NCBI GenBank assembly: GCA_965224045.1
Contig: CBDCYD010000005.1
Location: 186,001-250,000 of the forward strand
Direction: 5' to 3'
DNA length: 64,000 nucleotides
DNA from: Tectiglobus sp965224045
GTDB lineage: Bacteria > Pseudomonadota > Alphaproteobacteria > Rhizobiales > Hyphomicrobiaceae
Position numbers and translations under genes: made by a program. Shown one piece after another: positions 8,381-16,490 of the stretch (the stretch's first letter is position 1; each line of letters opens with the position of its first letter). The notes beneath the pieces are model-generated. The model was not told the DNA's origin and did no database searches. It worked only from the letters and a program-made list of their open reading frames with translations.

Positions 8381-9020
8381 AACTCCTCCCGGCATCAACG
8401 ATCTATGGACGCTGCCACCAGTGATACGCTGCCTCTTGGTGAGACACAAGCTGGCCTGCTCCACCGCGGCGCACTCCCGCACCCGTCCTGCTGGCGAGAC
8501 ACCATCGACCGGCAGGCGCCGGTTGCGCCGCGGACAACACCGTGACCGTCCGCGTCCGAAATCGCGATTTCGTCAGCGCCTCAACGGCCGCGCCGAATCT
8601 TCGGCATCCGCGGCGCGAATCACCTGCCCCAGACAACGAATCAATGCCGCCGTTTTTCAGACACAAATCGTCCTCAACCGGCCGCATTGTTACCAACTTC
8701 CCGCCCCTCCGGATTATCTATTCACAGTTGTTTCCAGGATCTCATAAATCAATTATTCTAATTATAATTCATATGGTTATGAAACGTCAGCCTGTTCGTT
8801 TTCCGACCCCGCTTTTGCCCACTTATTGCCACCTTCGAAAAAAGGGACTGTGCGGATTCTCCGCCAATGATATGGTTAATTCGCTCATCGCAGGCGGTGG
8901 GGCGCTGACGGGCATTGAAGCGCTTCGCGAAAGGGTCGCCGGCCAATGAGTCTTCGGGCCAGCGTGCGGCACGCAGGTCCGTAGTAGACAGGTAACCATT
9001 AAGTATGCGGGGTAGCACTG
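8381..9020. promoter_or_regulatory. 640-bp intergenic region with AT-rich core
   Basis: No credible gene is seen: open frames here have poor codon use and no ribosome-binding sites. Around 8705-8790 there is a markedly AT-rich stretch (including ATCAATTATTCTAATTATAA), in contrast with its GC-rich flanks. It probably holds the promoter and a long 5' leader of the cold-shock-domain gene. Long structured leaders are known for cold-shock genes, but no structure was established here. Confidence 0.45.
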
Positions 9021-9626
9021 ATGGGGGATTCCAAACCAACCTCCGAAGTCCAGGACGAGCACGCCCAACAATATGAACCCGTTGGCGGGCTTCCTGAAGG
9101 CGCGACACTCGATGTGTTCGAAGTCGCTGGATCAATCAAATGGTTCGACGCAAGTAAAGGCTTCGGGTTTATTGTCCCAGACAATGGGCTTGGAGACATT
9201 CTTCTTCACATTACTTGCTTAAGGGCCGGCGGCTACCAGACCGCCTATGAAGGCGCGCGCGTCCACTGCCAGGTATTGCGGCGTCCCAAAGGCTTGCAGG
9301 CCTTCGCCATATTGAGCATGGACGAAAGCACGGCCATCCACCCGTCGCAGTTGCCACAGCGAACGCACGTTGTGGTCCAGCCGGAAAGCGACTGGGAACG
9401 CGCCATGGTCAAGTGGTTCAACCGCGTCCGCGGTTTTGGCTTCTTGACAAGGGGCGAGGGAACACCCGACATTTTCGTCCACATGGAAACGCTGCGTCGG
9501 TTCGGGTTCACGGAATTACGTCCTGGCCAGATCGTGCAGGTACGGTGGGGACATGGATACAAAGGATGCATGGCTGCAGAACTGCGCCCTGATGGCCCAC
9601 CGTCGGGACTTCCGGCCCAGCATTAA
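9021..9626 (+). CDS. Protein with two cold-shock domains
   Basis: 201 aa with two OB-fold cold-shock domains. Domain 1 is about residues 35-95 (GSIKWFDASKGFGFIVPDNG, RNP-2-like DILLH) and domain 2 about 125-190 (MVKWFNRVRGFGFLTRGEG, DIFVH). Two-domain CspA-family proteins are common in alphaproteobacteria and bind single-stranded RNA/DNA. The N-terminal 30 residues are acidic and probably disordered. Start ATG at 9021; a long AT-rich leader precedes it. The DUF192 gene overlaps its 3' end. Confidence 0.9.
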   Translation: MGDSKPTSEVQDEHAQQYEPVGGLPEGATLDVFEVAGSIKWFDASKGFGFIVPDNGLGDILLHITCLRAGGYQTAYEGARVHCQVLRRPKGLQAFAILSMDESTAIHPSQLPQRTHVVVQPESDWERAMVKWFNRVRGFGFLTRGEGTPDIFVHMETLRRFGFTELRPGQIVQVRWGHGYKGCMAAELRPDGPPSGLPAQH

Positions 9627-10164
9627 ACGCTGGCTTTCTGCCGGCGGCGCTGGCAATGCATTTGACAGATCGTTCAGGCCTGCCTTTCCGGCGGGCCTGT
9701 TTTTGCTTGTGTATGTTGCGGTCATGACGGCACTTACGACGACGCCAGTTGCGACACCGGCCGCCGCCTCGGCGATGAAGAAGGGCGAGTTGGTTCTGGT
9801 CACATCCGCCGGAGAACACCGCATCACGATCGAGATTGCACAAACCGAACAGCAAAAGGCGCTCGGCCTGATGTTTCGACGCGAGTTGGGTCGCCGCGCG
9901 GGCATGCTGTTTGCGTATGCCAAGCCGCAGGAACTGACCATGTGGATGCGCAACACCTATATTCCGCTCGACATGGTCTTCATTCGCCGCGATGGCACGG
10001 TTCACCGCATCGAGGAAAACACCGAGCCCTTTAGCGAGGACGTAATCGCCTCACAGGGCAACGTCGTTGCCGTCCTCGAACTGGCCGGCGGTGTCGCCCG
10101 CGAAATCGGCCTCAAGGCTGGTGACAGGGTGCGCCACCATCATTTCGGCACATCCGCCAAGTAG
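9592..10164 (+). CDS. DUF192 family exported protein
   Basis: About 190 aa. The C-terminal 120 residues are DUF192: ITIEIAQTEQQKALGLMFRRELG, GMLFAY, LTMWMRNTYIPLDMVFI and VAVLELAGG are the conserved segments. The N-terminus contains a hydrophobic stretch (AGLFLLVYVAVMTAL) ending at an Ala-rich site (AAASA), consistent with a signal peptide. The start is uncertain: ATG 9592 (MAHRRDF) overlaps the cold-shock gene by 35 bp. DUF192 often follows a cold-shock gene in alphaproteobacteria. Molecular role unknown. Confidence 0.8.
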   Translation: MAHRRDFRPSIKRWLSAGGAGNAFDRSFRPAFPAGLFLLVYVAVMTALTTTPVATPAAASAMKKGELVLVTSAGEHRITIEIAQTEQQKALGLMFRRELGRRAGMLFAYAKPQELTMWMRNTYIPLDMVFIRRDGTVHRIEENTEPFSEDVIASQGNVVAVLELAGGVAREIGLKAGDRVRHHHFGTSAK

Positions 10165-10318
10165 ATCGCGTGTCTGCTGCAGCAGCGATTGTTGTCGGCC
10201 GTTCACGCAATACCGCCAGCAAACCGACGTTCCGCCTCGGGGGCAAAGCCCGCCGCGGCGACGTCGGAGACGCTTGACCGCCGACCAAGAGTTCGGCATT
10301 GAAGCCTTTCACCCGCGT

Positions 10319-10395
10319 CGGGGTATAGCTCAGCCTGGTAGAGCACCTGCTTTGGGAGCAGGGGGTCCGGTGTTCGAATCACCGTGCCCCGACCA
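10319..10395 (+). tRNA. tRNA-Pro (anticodon TGG)
   Basis: A complete cloverleaf of 77 nt including CCA. The acceptor CGGGGTA pairs with TGCCCCG, the D-arm is GCTC/GAGC, the anticodon stem CCTGC/GCAGG holds the loop TTTGGGA (anticodon TGG), and the T-arm is CGGTG/CACCG with loop TTCGAAT. CCA is encoded. The leftward integrase gene ends 69 bp further on, so this tRNA is the probable phage attachment site. Confidence 0.97.
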
Positions 10396-10463
10396 TTCAT
10401 TTCAATAACTTAGCGGCCGCACCGTTGTCTGACGTCGACGTGTTTGACAATGCGTTTGACAAT
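10376..10463. other. Prophage left end: attL and integrase arm repeats
   Basis: The 3' half of tRNA-Pro is the inferred attachment core. Just inside lie two direct repeats of TTTGACAA (10443-10450 and 10455-10462, 12 bp apart). The longer TGTTTGACAA recurs at 63960-63969 near the other end of the window, the expected layout for arm-type integrase sites. The core itself cannot be defined because attR is outside the window. Confidence 0.6.
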
Positions 10464-11498
10464 TCACGTTCCGTTTTCGTTCCGATTTTCCCAAAGTCGC
10501 ATGGCCGATCGGGCTAGCTTTTCCTGCGCCACCTGGCGGGCGTAGTGCTCGACCATCTGACGGCTTTGTCCGGTGATCGCTGAGACCTGCGCGTCGGTGC
10601 AGCCGCACTCCAATAACGTCACGACGGCCGTCTTTCGCAGCCCGTGAAAGACAAGTCCGCGATCGGCGAGGATTGCCGGGCGATGCTTGTTCCATGACGT
10701 CTTGAAACCGTCCTCGGTCCATGGCGCACCGCGGGAGTTGGCCAGGATCGTGACGGCGTCGTGGTCAACGGCATCGAACATCGGCATCAGGTCACGGTGG
10801 ATCGGGATAAGCAGCGCTTTGCGCGTCTTGTTCTGGACAACCCGGATTTGATCGCCGCGGCGTGCATTGCGCCGCATGGCGAGAACGTCGGCCAGGCGTT
10901 GCCCGGTATAGAGTGCCAGGGCTGCAACCCGCCAAAGGTCCGGACGAATTTCTGCGCGCACGGCCTCGACGACCGGCCACGGCCACGGCGCATAGCCGTC
11001 GCCACCTTTGAGCTTGCGCACTTCGCGACACGGATTGTCACGGCGATAGCCGCGCGGCACTGACCATGACATGAGCGATGACAGGCACCGGAGCAGGTTG
11101 TTTGCTGCGGCCGGCGTGTCGGCATAGGCATCGCGCAATGCGAGGACGTGCTTTGGCTCGATACCGCTCACCTCGAGGTCACCCCATGCGGCGCGGATGC
11201 GATCGCTGTAGCGCAACCACTCCGACTGCGTCTTGGCGCTCATGCCGAGCCATTCGGGACTGGTGTGCCAGGCATCGATGACCTGGCCGACTGCGTTGGG
11301 GTTGATGCGTGGCGCCGGCAAGCTGGCCAGCTCGCGGTAGCGGTCCCACCATGCCGGGTCGGATGGTTCGCCAGGAATGCGCACAGCTTTGCGCGCCTGT
11401 GCGGTGCCGCGGTGCTTCTCGAAATAGTAGTAGCTCTTGCCGCGCGCGTTGACCTTACGAACGTGCGGCGGAAGTGCGATCTGCGCGCGACGACCCAT
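10464..11498 (-). CDS. int: Phage tyrosine-recombinase integrase
   Basis: A 344-aa site-specific recombinase that integrates and excises the prophage. The core-binding domain is about 65-165 and the catalytic domain about 170-335. Catalytic residues visible are R201 in YTGQRLADVL, K224/K227 in the beta-hairpin, H285-x2-R288 in FHGLRKTA and nucleophile Y319 in VEHYAR. The usual LGH histidine appears as Q311 (ITGQS), a tolerated variation. The ATG at 11498 has GGAGT 6 nt upstream. The gene overlaps the xis-like gene and reads towards tRNA-Pro. Confidence 0.93.
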   Translation of the reverse strand: MGRRAQIALPPHVRKVNARGKSYYYFEKHRGTAQARKAVRIPGEPSDPAWWDRYRELASLPAPRINPNAVGQVIDAWHTSPEWLGMSAKTQSEWLRYSDRIRAAWGDLEVSGIEPKHVLALRDAYADTPAAANNLLRCLSSLMSWSVPRGYRRDNPCREVRKLKGGDGYAPWPWPVVEAVRAEIRPDLWRVAALALYTGQRLADVLAMRRNARRGDQIRVVQNKTRKALLIPIHRDLMPMFDAVDHDAVTILANSRGAPWTEDGFKTSWNKHRPAILADRGLVFHGLRKTAVVTLLECGCTDAQVSAITGQSRQMVEHYARQVAQEKLARSAMRLWENRNENGT

Positions 11499-11739
11499 TG
11501 CGGACTCCTGCAAAGTATGGGTCGCCATCATAGTCGTGTGATCCGGCATCGCGAGTCCCCCCGACCAAACAGGCTTCGACGTCCGCCCAACGCCACCGCA
11601 GCGCATCACCAATGGCCACCGGCGCCGGCAACAGACCGCGCGTGACATACTGGTCAATGGCGCCTTCTGCGAGGTCGAGGCGCTGGGCAAGCGTTGCCTT
11701 GCTCATGTAGTCGGGCCAGATCGGTCGACGCTGTGCCAT
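11455..11739 (-). CDS. Excisionase-like small HTH protein
   Basis: A 94-aa protein upstream of and overlapping int by 44 bp. SKATLAQRLDLAEGAIDQYVTRGLLPAPVAIGDALRWRWADVEAC is an AlpA/Xis-type winged HTH (target-site selection, bends DNA during excision). ATG 11739 is chosen because GGTG lies 6 nt before it; ATG 11745 is in frame. Its position between int and the leftward small-gene operon is the classical place for xis. Confidence 0.75.
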   Translation of the reverse strand: MAQRRPIWPDYMSKATLAQRLDLAEGAIDQYVTRGLLPAPVAIGDALRWRWADVEACLVGGTRDAGSHDYDGDPYFAGVRNGSSRADRTSAARS

Positions 11740-11765
11740 CTGCATCACCTTCGCTGACTGTTCGG

Positions 11766-12008
11766 CTAGCGGATGTGCCTGGCATCGATCGCGGCTAATG
11801 TGTCTTGCGACGGCCGTTGATGCTCCAAAAGCTCGCGTTCGAACTGTGAATTGTCGGCATCGGTTCGGACCTGGACGAGCGGGATATAGGCGAGGAATGC
11901 AACGCCGGTCTCCGTGAAGCCTTCCCACACGCGGGCTTTGGTCTGCCCATCGTGGCCGACAGCGTCGATATCAACGATGGCATCGGTGCTGATGATTGTT
12001 GCTCTCAT
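11766..12008 (-). CDS. Phage hypothetical protein
   Basis: 80 aa, no recognised family. The N-terminal MRATIISTDAIVDIDAVGH and GQTKARVWEG look like a small beta-rich fold. The start at 12008 overlaps the upstream stop by 4 bp (ATGA) and has GAGG upstream. Part of the leftward operon 14326 to 10464 that is expected to be controlled by the CI-like repressor. Confidence 0.6.
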   Translation of the reverse strand: MRATIISTDAIVDIDAVGHDGQTKARVWEGFTETGVAFLAYIPLVQVRTDADNSQFERELLEHQRPSQDTLAAIDARHIR

Positions 12009-12382
12009 GGTTTGGGCCTCTTGGTTTGACTGGTGTCGCCTATGTGAGCGACAGGATCGACGCCGGCGTCAGGCTCTGACCATGCGTTGCGTTCTTTGAG
12101 TGCCGCGCGCCACTGATCGGCCACGTATGGCTCGCAATGCGCGATCGCGTCGGCCCATGTCGGCCACCGCCCGACCGCTCCATAGAATGCATACTGGTAA
12201 TAGAGTGAGTGTGCGTTGTGCGCGTTCTCCGGCACATGGTCAGCAGCGCAGATTTGACACTTGCCTGCCGGCGGCGGCATCAGCCCCCAATTCATCGCCT
12301 CGGTCTTCGCTTCGCCGGTTTCAATATTGACGGTCGTTTTTGTCGAAGGAACCGGCCTGATGCCGGCTGGCGCGTTCGTCAT
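12005..12382 (-). CDS. Phage hypothetical protein with CxxC
   Basis: 125 aa. The central part, CQICAADHVPENAHNAHSLY, contains CxxC plus histidines and could bind a metal, followed by an aromatic segment ending in CEPYVADQWRAAL. I think this kind of protein recurs in phages of alphaproteobacteria but cannot give a function. Same leftward operon. Confidence 0.6.
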   Translation of the reverse strand: MTNAPAGIRPVPSTKTTVNIETGEAKTEAMNWGLMPPPAGKCQICAADHVPENAHNAHSLYYQYAFYGAVGRWPTWADAIAHCEPYVADQWRAALKERNAWSEPDAGVDPVAHIGDTSQTKRPKP

Positions 12383-12392
12383 CGTTCCCCCC

Positions 12393-12674
12393 TCAATCGT
12401 CGATCGTGGCGCAGGCTGCGGCGATACGATCGCGGATCGCCTGCGCGTTGGGTTCGATCAACGCGTTGGTCTTTTCGATGTGGTGTGCGTGCAGATCGCC
12501 GCGCAGCTCCGGCGGGTGACCGGCCAGCCATGTTGCGGTCAGATCAGCGAGCACGGCGCCTTGAATGGCGGGATGCAGACCGGCCAACAGCGGCGCGATT
12601 TTCGCGCACACGTCGTCGACCTGTTGCGGCGCCAGATCAACAGTCATCAGTTCTTCGATGGTCCATGTGTGCAT
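12393..12674 (-). CDS. Phage hypothetical protein
   Basis: 93 aa, mostly alpha-helical. LAPQQVDDVCAKIAPLLAGLHPAIQGAVLADLTATWLAGH may be an amphipathic helical pair. No family recognised. Located in the leftward operon, 10 bp from the next gene. Confidence 0.55.
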   Translation of the reverse strand: MHTWTIEELMTVDLAPQQVDDVCAKIAPLLAGLHPAIQGAVLADLTATWLAGHPPELRGDLHAHHIEKTNALIEPNAQAIRDRIAAACATIDD

Positions 12675-12677
12675 GCC

Positions 12678-12950
12678 TCAATCATCCTTCACGTTGCAGC
12701 TCTCCGCGCCGCGCTGGGCGACGCAGTCGGCAAGTGCGCGTTCGTCGTCGGCGGCGTTCTGGCGGGCAAGCCAGGTGCGATAGCGCAGGTGTTCGTCGGC
12801 GGTCACCTCGCGCGCGACGTCGCTTGCGATTGGTGGTGCCGCGGGCGTCGTGGCGATCGGCGGCAGTGGCCGCGTGCGGTTGATGGCGGCGAGCGCGATC
12901 GTGGCGAGCGCCAGAATGATCGCCACGCCGATGATTGCGTGGCGGATCAC
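12678..12950 (-). CDS. Small membrane-anchored protein (i-spanin-like shape)
   Basis: 90 aa. One N-terminal transmembrane helix (AIIGVAIILALATIALAAI) is followed by a proline-rich linker and a helical tail with two cysteines (ADCVAQRGAESC). The topology suggests N-in, C-out anchoring. Resemblance to i-spanins is only in shape, and the gene is not near the lysis genes. Same leftward operon. Confidence 0.55.
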   Translation of the reverse strand: MIRHAIIGVAIILALATIALAAINRTRPLPPIATTPAAPPIASDVAREVTADEHLRYRTWLARQNAADDERALADCVAQRGAESCNVKDD

Positions 12951-13315
12951 GACTTGTGCTCCGGTGCCTTGGCCGCAACGTCATCGGGCGCGCAATAGGC
13001 CCACGCGGTGTTCGCCTGCAGCAACGCGTCGTCGGCCAGCCGGCGCTGCGTCGGCCGCGCCTTGACCGGCACCAGGTTGCGAATGGCGGCGATGCTCGCC
13101 GTCAGCGCATCGCGAATTGTCGTGCGCTGTTTGAGATAGGTTTCGTGTTCCTGGCAGATGCGCCGGGCTTCGCGCGCGGCGGTGAGCCAGCCCCTGGCCT
13201 GCCATTCGCCGAGGGCTGCGGTTTCGTGATAGTCGCGACCGGACCAGAACGCCTGATGACCGGCGAGGTCAGCGCAGGCGTCATCGCTGCTGGCGATGGC
13301 GGGGCGTGTCGTCAT
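12947..13315 (-). CDS. Phage hypothetical protein
   Basis: 122 aa, helical and charged. ATG 13315 (MTTRPAIAS) is chosen because the longer frame runs antisense-like through the next gene. QAFWSGRDYHETAALGEW and ARRICQEHETYLKQR suggest an all-alpha fold. Overlaps the following gene by 4 bp. Confidence 0.55.
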   Translation of the reverse strand: MTTRPAIASSDDACADLAGHQAFWSGRDYHETAALGEWQARGWLTAAREARRICQEHETYLKQRTTIRDALTASIAAIRNLVPVKARPTQRRLADDALLQANTAWAYCAPDDVAAKAPEHKS

Positions 13316-13332
13316 GATGGCCTCGCTTGTTG

Positions 13333-13584
13333 TCAGTGCAGTTCGGGGATCGGGTCGCCTGGTCCGACATCGCGCTTGACTTCCAACGCCGCCGCGCACT
13401 CGCGGAGCGCCTTGATCATGTCTTCGCGGTGCAGGTCGGAGACATAGCCGGAATAGCCGCCCTCGCCGTGCGTGAAACACACGATGGCGAAGCCGACGCC
13501 TTCCGGCATTTGCCTGGACACAAAGCGCGCGCACTTCTGCAGCTTGGTTTCAGCGACGCGGTGGCGCTTCAGCTTGTCGTTCAT
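13333..13584 (-). CDS. Phage hypothetical protein
   Basis: 83 aa. KLQKCARFVSRQMPEGVGFAIVCFTHG and SGYVSDLHREDMIKALRECA give a compact alpha/beta look. The start at 13584 overlaps the upstream stop by 4 bp. No family recognised. Confidence 0.6.
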   Translation of the reverse strand: MNDKLKRHRVAETKLQKCARFVSRQMPEGVGFAIVCFTHGEGGYSGYVSDLHREDMIKALRECAAALEVKRDVGPGDPIPELH

Positions 13585-13892
13585 TGCACACCTTCCGTTT
13601 CCGCCTCGGCTTCGCCGCGCTGTTTGCGTTGCACGTCCATCGCCGATTGCAGCGCCTGTCCGATCTCGGCGAGGCTGGCGGGTCCCTCCACGGCCTTGAG
13701 CGCTGCCAGGATGATCGGCAGCGCGGCCAGCTCGGCAACGCTGGCGAGTATCCGGCGCGCCAACGCCTCTTGGTGTTTCGGACAGGTCGGCGGCGGCAGG
13801 TGCGGCTTGTTCTGCGGCATCGCGCCGAGTTCGTGCACACGCTGCGCGGTGTGGTGCATCTGGTTCGCAACGATGAGGTCGACCGGGATCAT
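13581..13892 (-). CDS. Phage hypothetical protein
   Basis: 103 aa. HLPPPTCPKHQEALARRILASVAELAAL suggests a short Cys/His motif followed by helices. It starts at ATG 13892 with a 4-bp overlap with the upstream gene, typical of this operon. Confidence 0.55.
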   Translation of the reverse strand: MIPVDLIVANQMHHTAQRVHELGAMPQNKPHLPPPTCPKHQEALARRILASVAELAALPIILAALKAVEGPASLAEIGQALQSAMDVQRKQRGEAEAETEGVQ

Positions 13893-14326
13893 GACTGCCC
13901 TCCGTCGACCACGCGCAGTTGCGGCGGGCGAACTTCAGCGATGCCATTGAAGCCGTCGAAGCGGACCACCTCGCGTGGGCGTAGCGCGTCGGCCTCGCCA
14001 CTGTCGAACTTGTCCCACAGCGCGCGATCGGCGGCGCTCATCGTCGTGTCGAGCGGTTTGCGCATGTCGGCCGAGATCTCGGGCAGCCCGTCCGTGCCGG
14101 CATCGACGGTGCTGTGGTCTGCGATTTCCTCGGCCGTCAGTCCGGCGGCCGACAATGCCTCGGCCTTGAGCTCGCCGAGCTCATCGGCAAGCAGATGCCG
14201 GAGCTCGGATTTCAGCGCCGCCCGTCCGCGCGCCTCGGCAATGGCATCGCGCAGATGCGTGATCAACGTACGGTCATTGAGCGCCGGCAATGGCGGCGTG
14301 CCGTGGTGATGGTGCTTGGTTGTCAT
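13889..14326 (-). CDS. Phage hypothetical protein, first gene of leftward operon
   Basis: 145 aa. N-terminal His run (MTTKHHHHG), then charged helices (LITHLRDAIAEARGRAALKSELRHLL). ATG 14326 is used. It is the first gene after the promoter/operator at 14393-14421, so it should be the most directly repressed gene in the lysogen. Function unknown; in this position lambdoid phages carry regulators such as N. Confidence 0.6.
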   Translation of the reverse strand: MTTKHHHHGTPPLPALNDRTLITHLRDAIAEARGRAALKSELRHLLADELGELKAEALSAAGLTAEEIADHSTVDAGTDGLPEISADMRKPLDTTMSAADRALWDKFDSGEADALRPREVVRFDGFNGIAEVRPPQLRVVDGGQS

Positions 14327-14392
14327 GGGTGCCCCCGCTTCCGTGTCGGATCTCGGAACGGCAGCCGGCAAGGCGACCGTGCGAGTCGCCCT

Positions 14393-14421
14393 ATACTTTG
14401 TCGAAATTCGACACGGGTCAA
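14393..14421 (-). promoter_or_regulatory. Leftward promoter PL with 15-bp operator
   Basis: Read on the minus strand: -35 TTGACC (14421-14416), 17-bp spacer, then a weak -10 AAGTAT (14398-14393). The spacer contains the perfect palindrome TGTCGAAATTCGACA (14399-14413). A matching TGTCG-N5-CGACA site lies in the rightward promoter, so this is very likely an operator of the CI-like repressor. Confidence 0.7.
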
Positions 14422-14448
14422 CAGGAAACTTGTCGGATTAGGATAAGC

Positions 14449-15042
14449 TCAGCTTCCGGGCTGGCGGATGTGGTGCAGGATGCGCCCTTTGATGTGAGCG
14501 TTTGCCGTTTGCATGTTGAGCGGCAATTCGTTGTCGTCGCGCGAATTGGTGATCAACAGATTGGGTTCGATGAACTGGCGCAGCAATGTGACTGCGCTGG
14601 TCAGCTCTGCGTCACTGTAGACCTGCACAACCACAGGGTCGCCGGTCTGCACGCTGGCGACTGCCGCTTCCGAAACGTCGACCAGGATCAGCGCACCCGG
14701 CACGATGCCCAATTCGTCCAGGGCGCTCGACCGTACCTCCCACAAATCCCTGTTTTTCTGGCGCAATCCGGCCAATGGCGAGCCGTCGTCAGGCTCATAC
14801 AGGGCGGCGTCTTCCTGCAATTGACCGCTTGTTGCGTGCGGCTCATCACCCAACAATGCCGCGCGATCGACGCCAAGCGCCCGGCTGAGACGGCTCAACC
14901 ACGTCTCTGTGAGTTGCATCTGGCCTTTTGCCAACTTCGAGATGGTTGACGCGTTGGTGTTGATCCCGTCTGAGTCGTTAATCAGTTCGGCGATCTTCTG
15001 ATACGAGAGGTTCCCGCGCAAAGCGTCGATGCGGTTGGTCAT
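14449..15042 (-). CDS. CI-like phage repressor, HTH plus S24-like domain
   Basis: A 197-aa prophage repressor. The N-terminal HTH is in LSYQKIAELINDSDGINTNASTISKLAKG. The C-terminal half has the LexA/CI fold pattern (PGALILVDVSEAAVASVQTGDPVVVQVY, LLITNSRDDNELPL, IKGRILHHIR). The serine of the canonical S-M-x-P self-cleavage motif is not seen, so RecA-stimulated autocleavage is doubtful. ATG 15042 starts the HTH domain directly. The gene lies between two operator regions and opposes the Cro-like gene. Confidence 0.85.
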   Translation of the reverse strand: MTNRIDALRGNLSYQKIAELINDSDGINTNASTISKLAKGQMQLTETWLSRLSRALGVDRAALLGDEPHATSGQLQEDAALYEPDDGSPLAGLRQKNRDLWEVRSSALDELGIVPGALILVDVSEAAVASVQTGDPVVVQVYSDAELTSAVTLLRQFIEPNLLITNSRDDNELPLNMQTANAHIKGRILHHIRQPGS

Positions 15043-15130
15043 GGGGTATTTCCGATTGAGCTGGGTGCACAATGCCTGTGTTCGCCGCTTGCGTGAATTT
15101 CCGATCCGGATAAGTGTATCCTGCTCGTTG

Positions 15131-15167
15131 TTGACGATTTGTCGTGATTCGACATATTGTCCGACAA
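15131..15167 (+). promoter_or_regulatory. Rightward promoter PR with two operators
   Basis: -35 TTGACG (15131-15136), 16-bp spacer, -10 CATATT (15153-15158). Operator 1, TGTCGTGATTCGACA (15140-15154), has the same TGTCG-N5-CGACA form as in PL and covers the spacer. A second palindrome, TTGTCCGACAA (15157-15167), covers the -10 edge and start region. Confidence 0.7.
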
Positions 15168-15177
15168 GGAGATGCGT

Positions 15178-15513
15178 ATGAGTGGGGTAGGCCGACAGGC
15201 TCGCGGGCATCGCCACGAACCGCCGGAATTGGATCGGGGGCAGTATCTCGACATGAACCTTGAGGATTATCGCACGTCGCGAGGCTGGACGTACGCAGAG
15301 CTGGCCGAGTTTCTGGGTATCCCGCAGGCCAAGACGGCGCAAGCCTACGCGCTTGGATCGCAAACGCCCGGGCCGGAGCGCATGGAAATCATCCTGCGCC
15401 GTACCGAGGGCGAGGTGACGACGTTGGCCATGCACAACCAGCGTCTCGAATACATCCGCCGTCATGGCGGCACGCGGCACAGCACCGAGTTATCGGCCAA
15501 CGCCGTGAAGTGA
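15178..15513 (+). CDS. Cro-like HTH protein
   Basis: 111 aa from ATG 15178 (AGGAG 6 nt upstream). The HTH is in MNLEDYRTSRGWTYAELAEFLGIPQAKTAQAYALG, and the DNA-binding part really begins at M (15253), so that internal ATG is an alternative start for an 86-aa Cro. It is the first rightward gene from the operator region, divergent to the CI-like gene, which fits the lysis/lysogeny switch. Confidence 0.7.
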   Translation: MSGVGRQARGHRHEPPELDRGQYLDMNLEDYRTSRGWTYAELAEFLGIPQAKTAQAYALGSQTPGPERMEIILRRTEGEVTTLAMHNQRLEYIRRHGGTRHSTELSANAVK

Positions 15514-15561
15514 GTGAGCAGCAAGTGCTGCGTCAGTGCGTGTGATCTTGAGGGGGATATC

Positions 15562-15951
15562 GTGTCACGCAATTCACTGGCGCGCGAGCACGCGCGCCGA
15601 CTCCTGGCCTGGTTGCAGACCGAGGCCGGCTATCCGGAGCTGGCACGTGGCCGCCCGGCCGTGGTGCCGCTGGCCGAAGTGCGGTTCGCCTACGAGTACA
15701 TGACCGGCGAATACGGATTGGACGAGCGACCTTGGCAGACGGTCGGCAAGCACTTCAATCAATTGGTCGGCGGCAAGCGCTCGCGCAACATCGTCGATCC
15801 AGGCACCGGCCTGCGCACCAAGAAAGAGCGGATTTGCATCATCTATCCGCCGGCGCCGCAGCGACTCCGGCCGGCACGAAAACCGCGCTGCACAAGGCCC
15901 GCGCCGACTCCTGCGCCGACTCCGGCCAACGAGTACCGGAGGGCGGCGTGA
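15562..15951 (+). CDS. Phage hypothetical protein (early rightward gene)
   Basis: 129 aa starting at GTG 15562 after GGGGG. A folded-looking N-terminal 90 residues (LAREHARRLLAWLQTEAGYP, RPWQTVGKHFNQLVGGKRSR) are followed by a Pro/Arg/Thr-rich tail (PAPTPAPTPA). Basic overall, possibly nucleic-acid binding. Its stop overlaps the next gene. Confidence 0.6.
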   Translation: MSRNSLAREHARRLLAWLQTEAGYPELARGRPAVVPLAEVRFAYEYMTGEYGLDERPWQTVGKHFNQLVGGKRSRNIVDPGTGLRTKKERICIIYPPAPQRLRPARKPRCTRPAPTPAPTPANEYRRAA

Positions 15952-16490
15952 TCAACACACTGCACATACTGGACCCAATCAGCCTGCCTCCGACGCTCGA
16001 GCACAAGCGGTTCGGGCGGGCATGGCGGATCGATCTTGAAACGGTTCGCAAGGCGAGCCGCAGTGGCGCCGACGCCTGCATTGCCTTCTGGGTGATCGAG
16101 GCCCGGTGGGCGCACCCGTTTTGGCACAGCTACGTACTATCGGCGATCCATCTGCGGCCGGTCACAGGGTTGGACCCGCCCGCCATTTATCTGCCCGGCG
16201 CGACACACGAACTGCTGCTGCACGCACTTGATCCGAACGTGCCGCGTGAGCCCAACGTGATGGCGTGCAAGTTGGCCGGGCTGCTGACTCCGGCGAATTT
16301 CGCGGCGCAGTTTATCGTGCAGGATGACCGCACGGCGTGCCAGCGGGTCCGCGGTACCGTCGAAGAAATCCTGGCCGGCAAGTTGTCGCCGGACACCGAT
16401 CATCGCAGTGCATGGGTGGAGCGCTACGGTGACAACATGATCCGCAAAGCGTTCCGTGGCCCTCCGTCCGCGATCGGGACGGTGCACTGA
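15948..16490 (+). CDS. Phage hypothetical protein
   Basis: 180 aa from GTG 15948, which overlaps the previous TGA (GTGA), with GGAGGG upstream. SGADACIAFWVIEARWAHPFWHSY and SAIHLRPVTGLDPPAIYLPGATHELLLHALDP suggest a globular enzyme-like or regulatory domain. No motif recognised. In the early rightward operon. Confidence 0.6.
   Translation: MINTLHILDPISLPPTLEHKRFGRAWRIDLETVRKASRSGADACIAFWVIEARWAHPFWHSYVLSAIHLRPVTGLDPPAIYLPGATHELLLHALDPNVPREPNVMACKLAGLLTPANFAAQFIVQDDRTACQRVRGTVEEILAGKLSPDTDHRSAWVERYGDNMIRKAFRGPPSAIGTVH

Noticed and set aside
8403..8696. 97-codon minus-strand frame in the long intergenic region
   Set aside because: No ribosome-binding site, Arg/Gly-rich composition and no recognisable fold.
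12678..12950. i-spanin (Rz)
   Set aside because: Shape only; the gene is in the leftward int-xis operon, far from the lysis genes.
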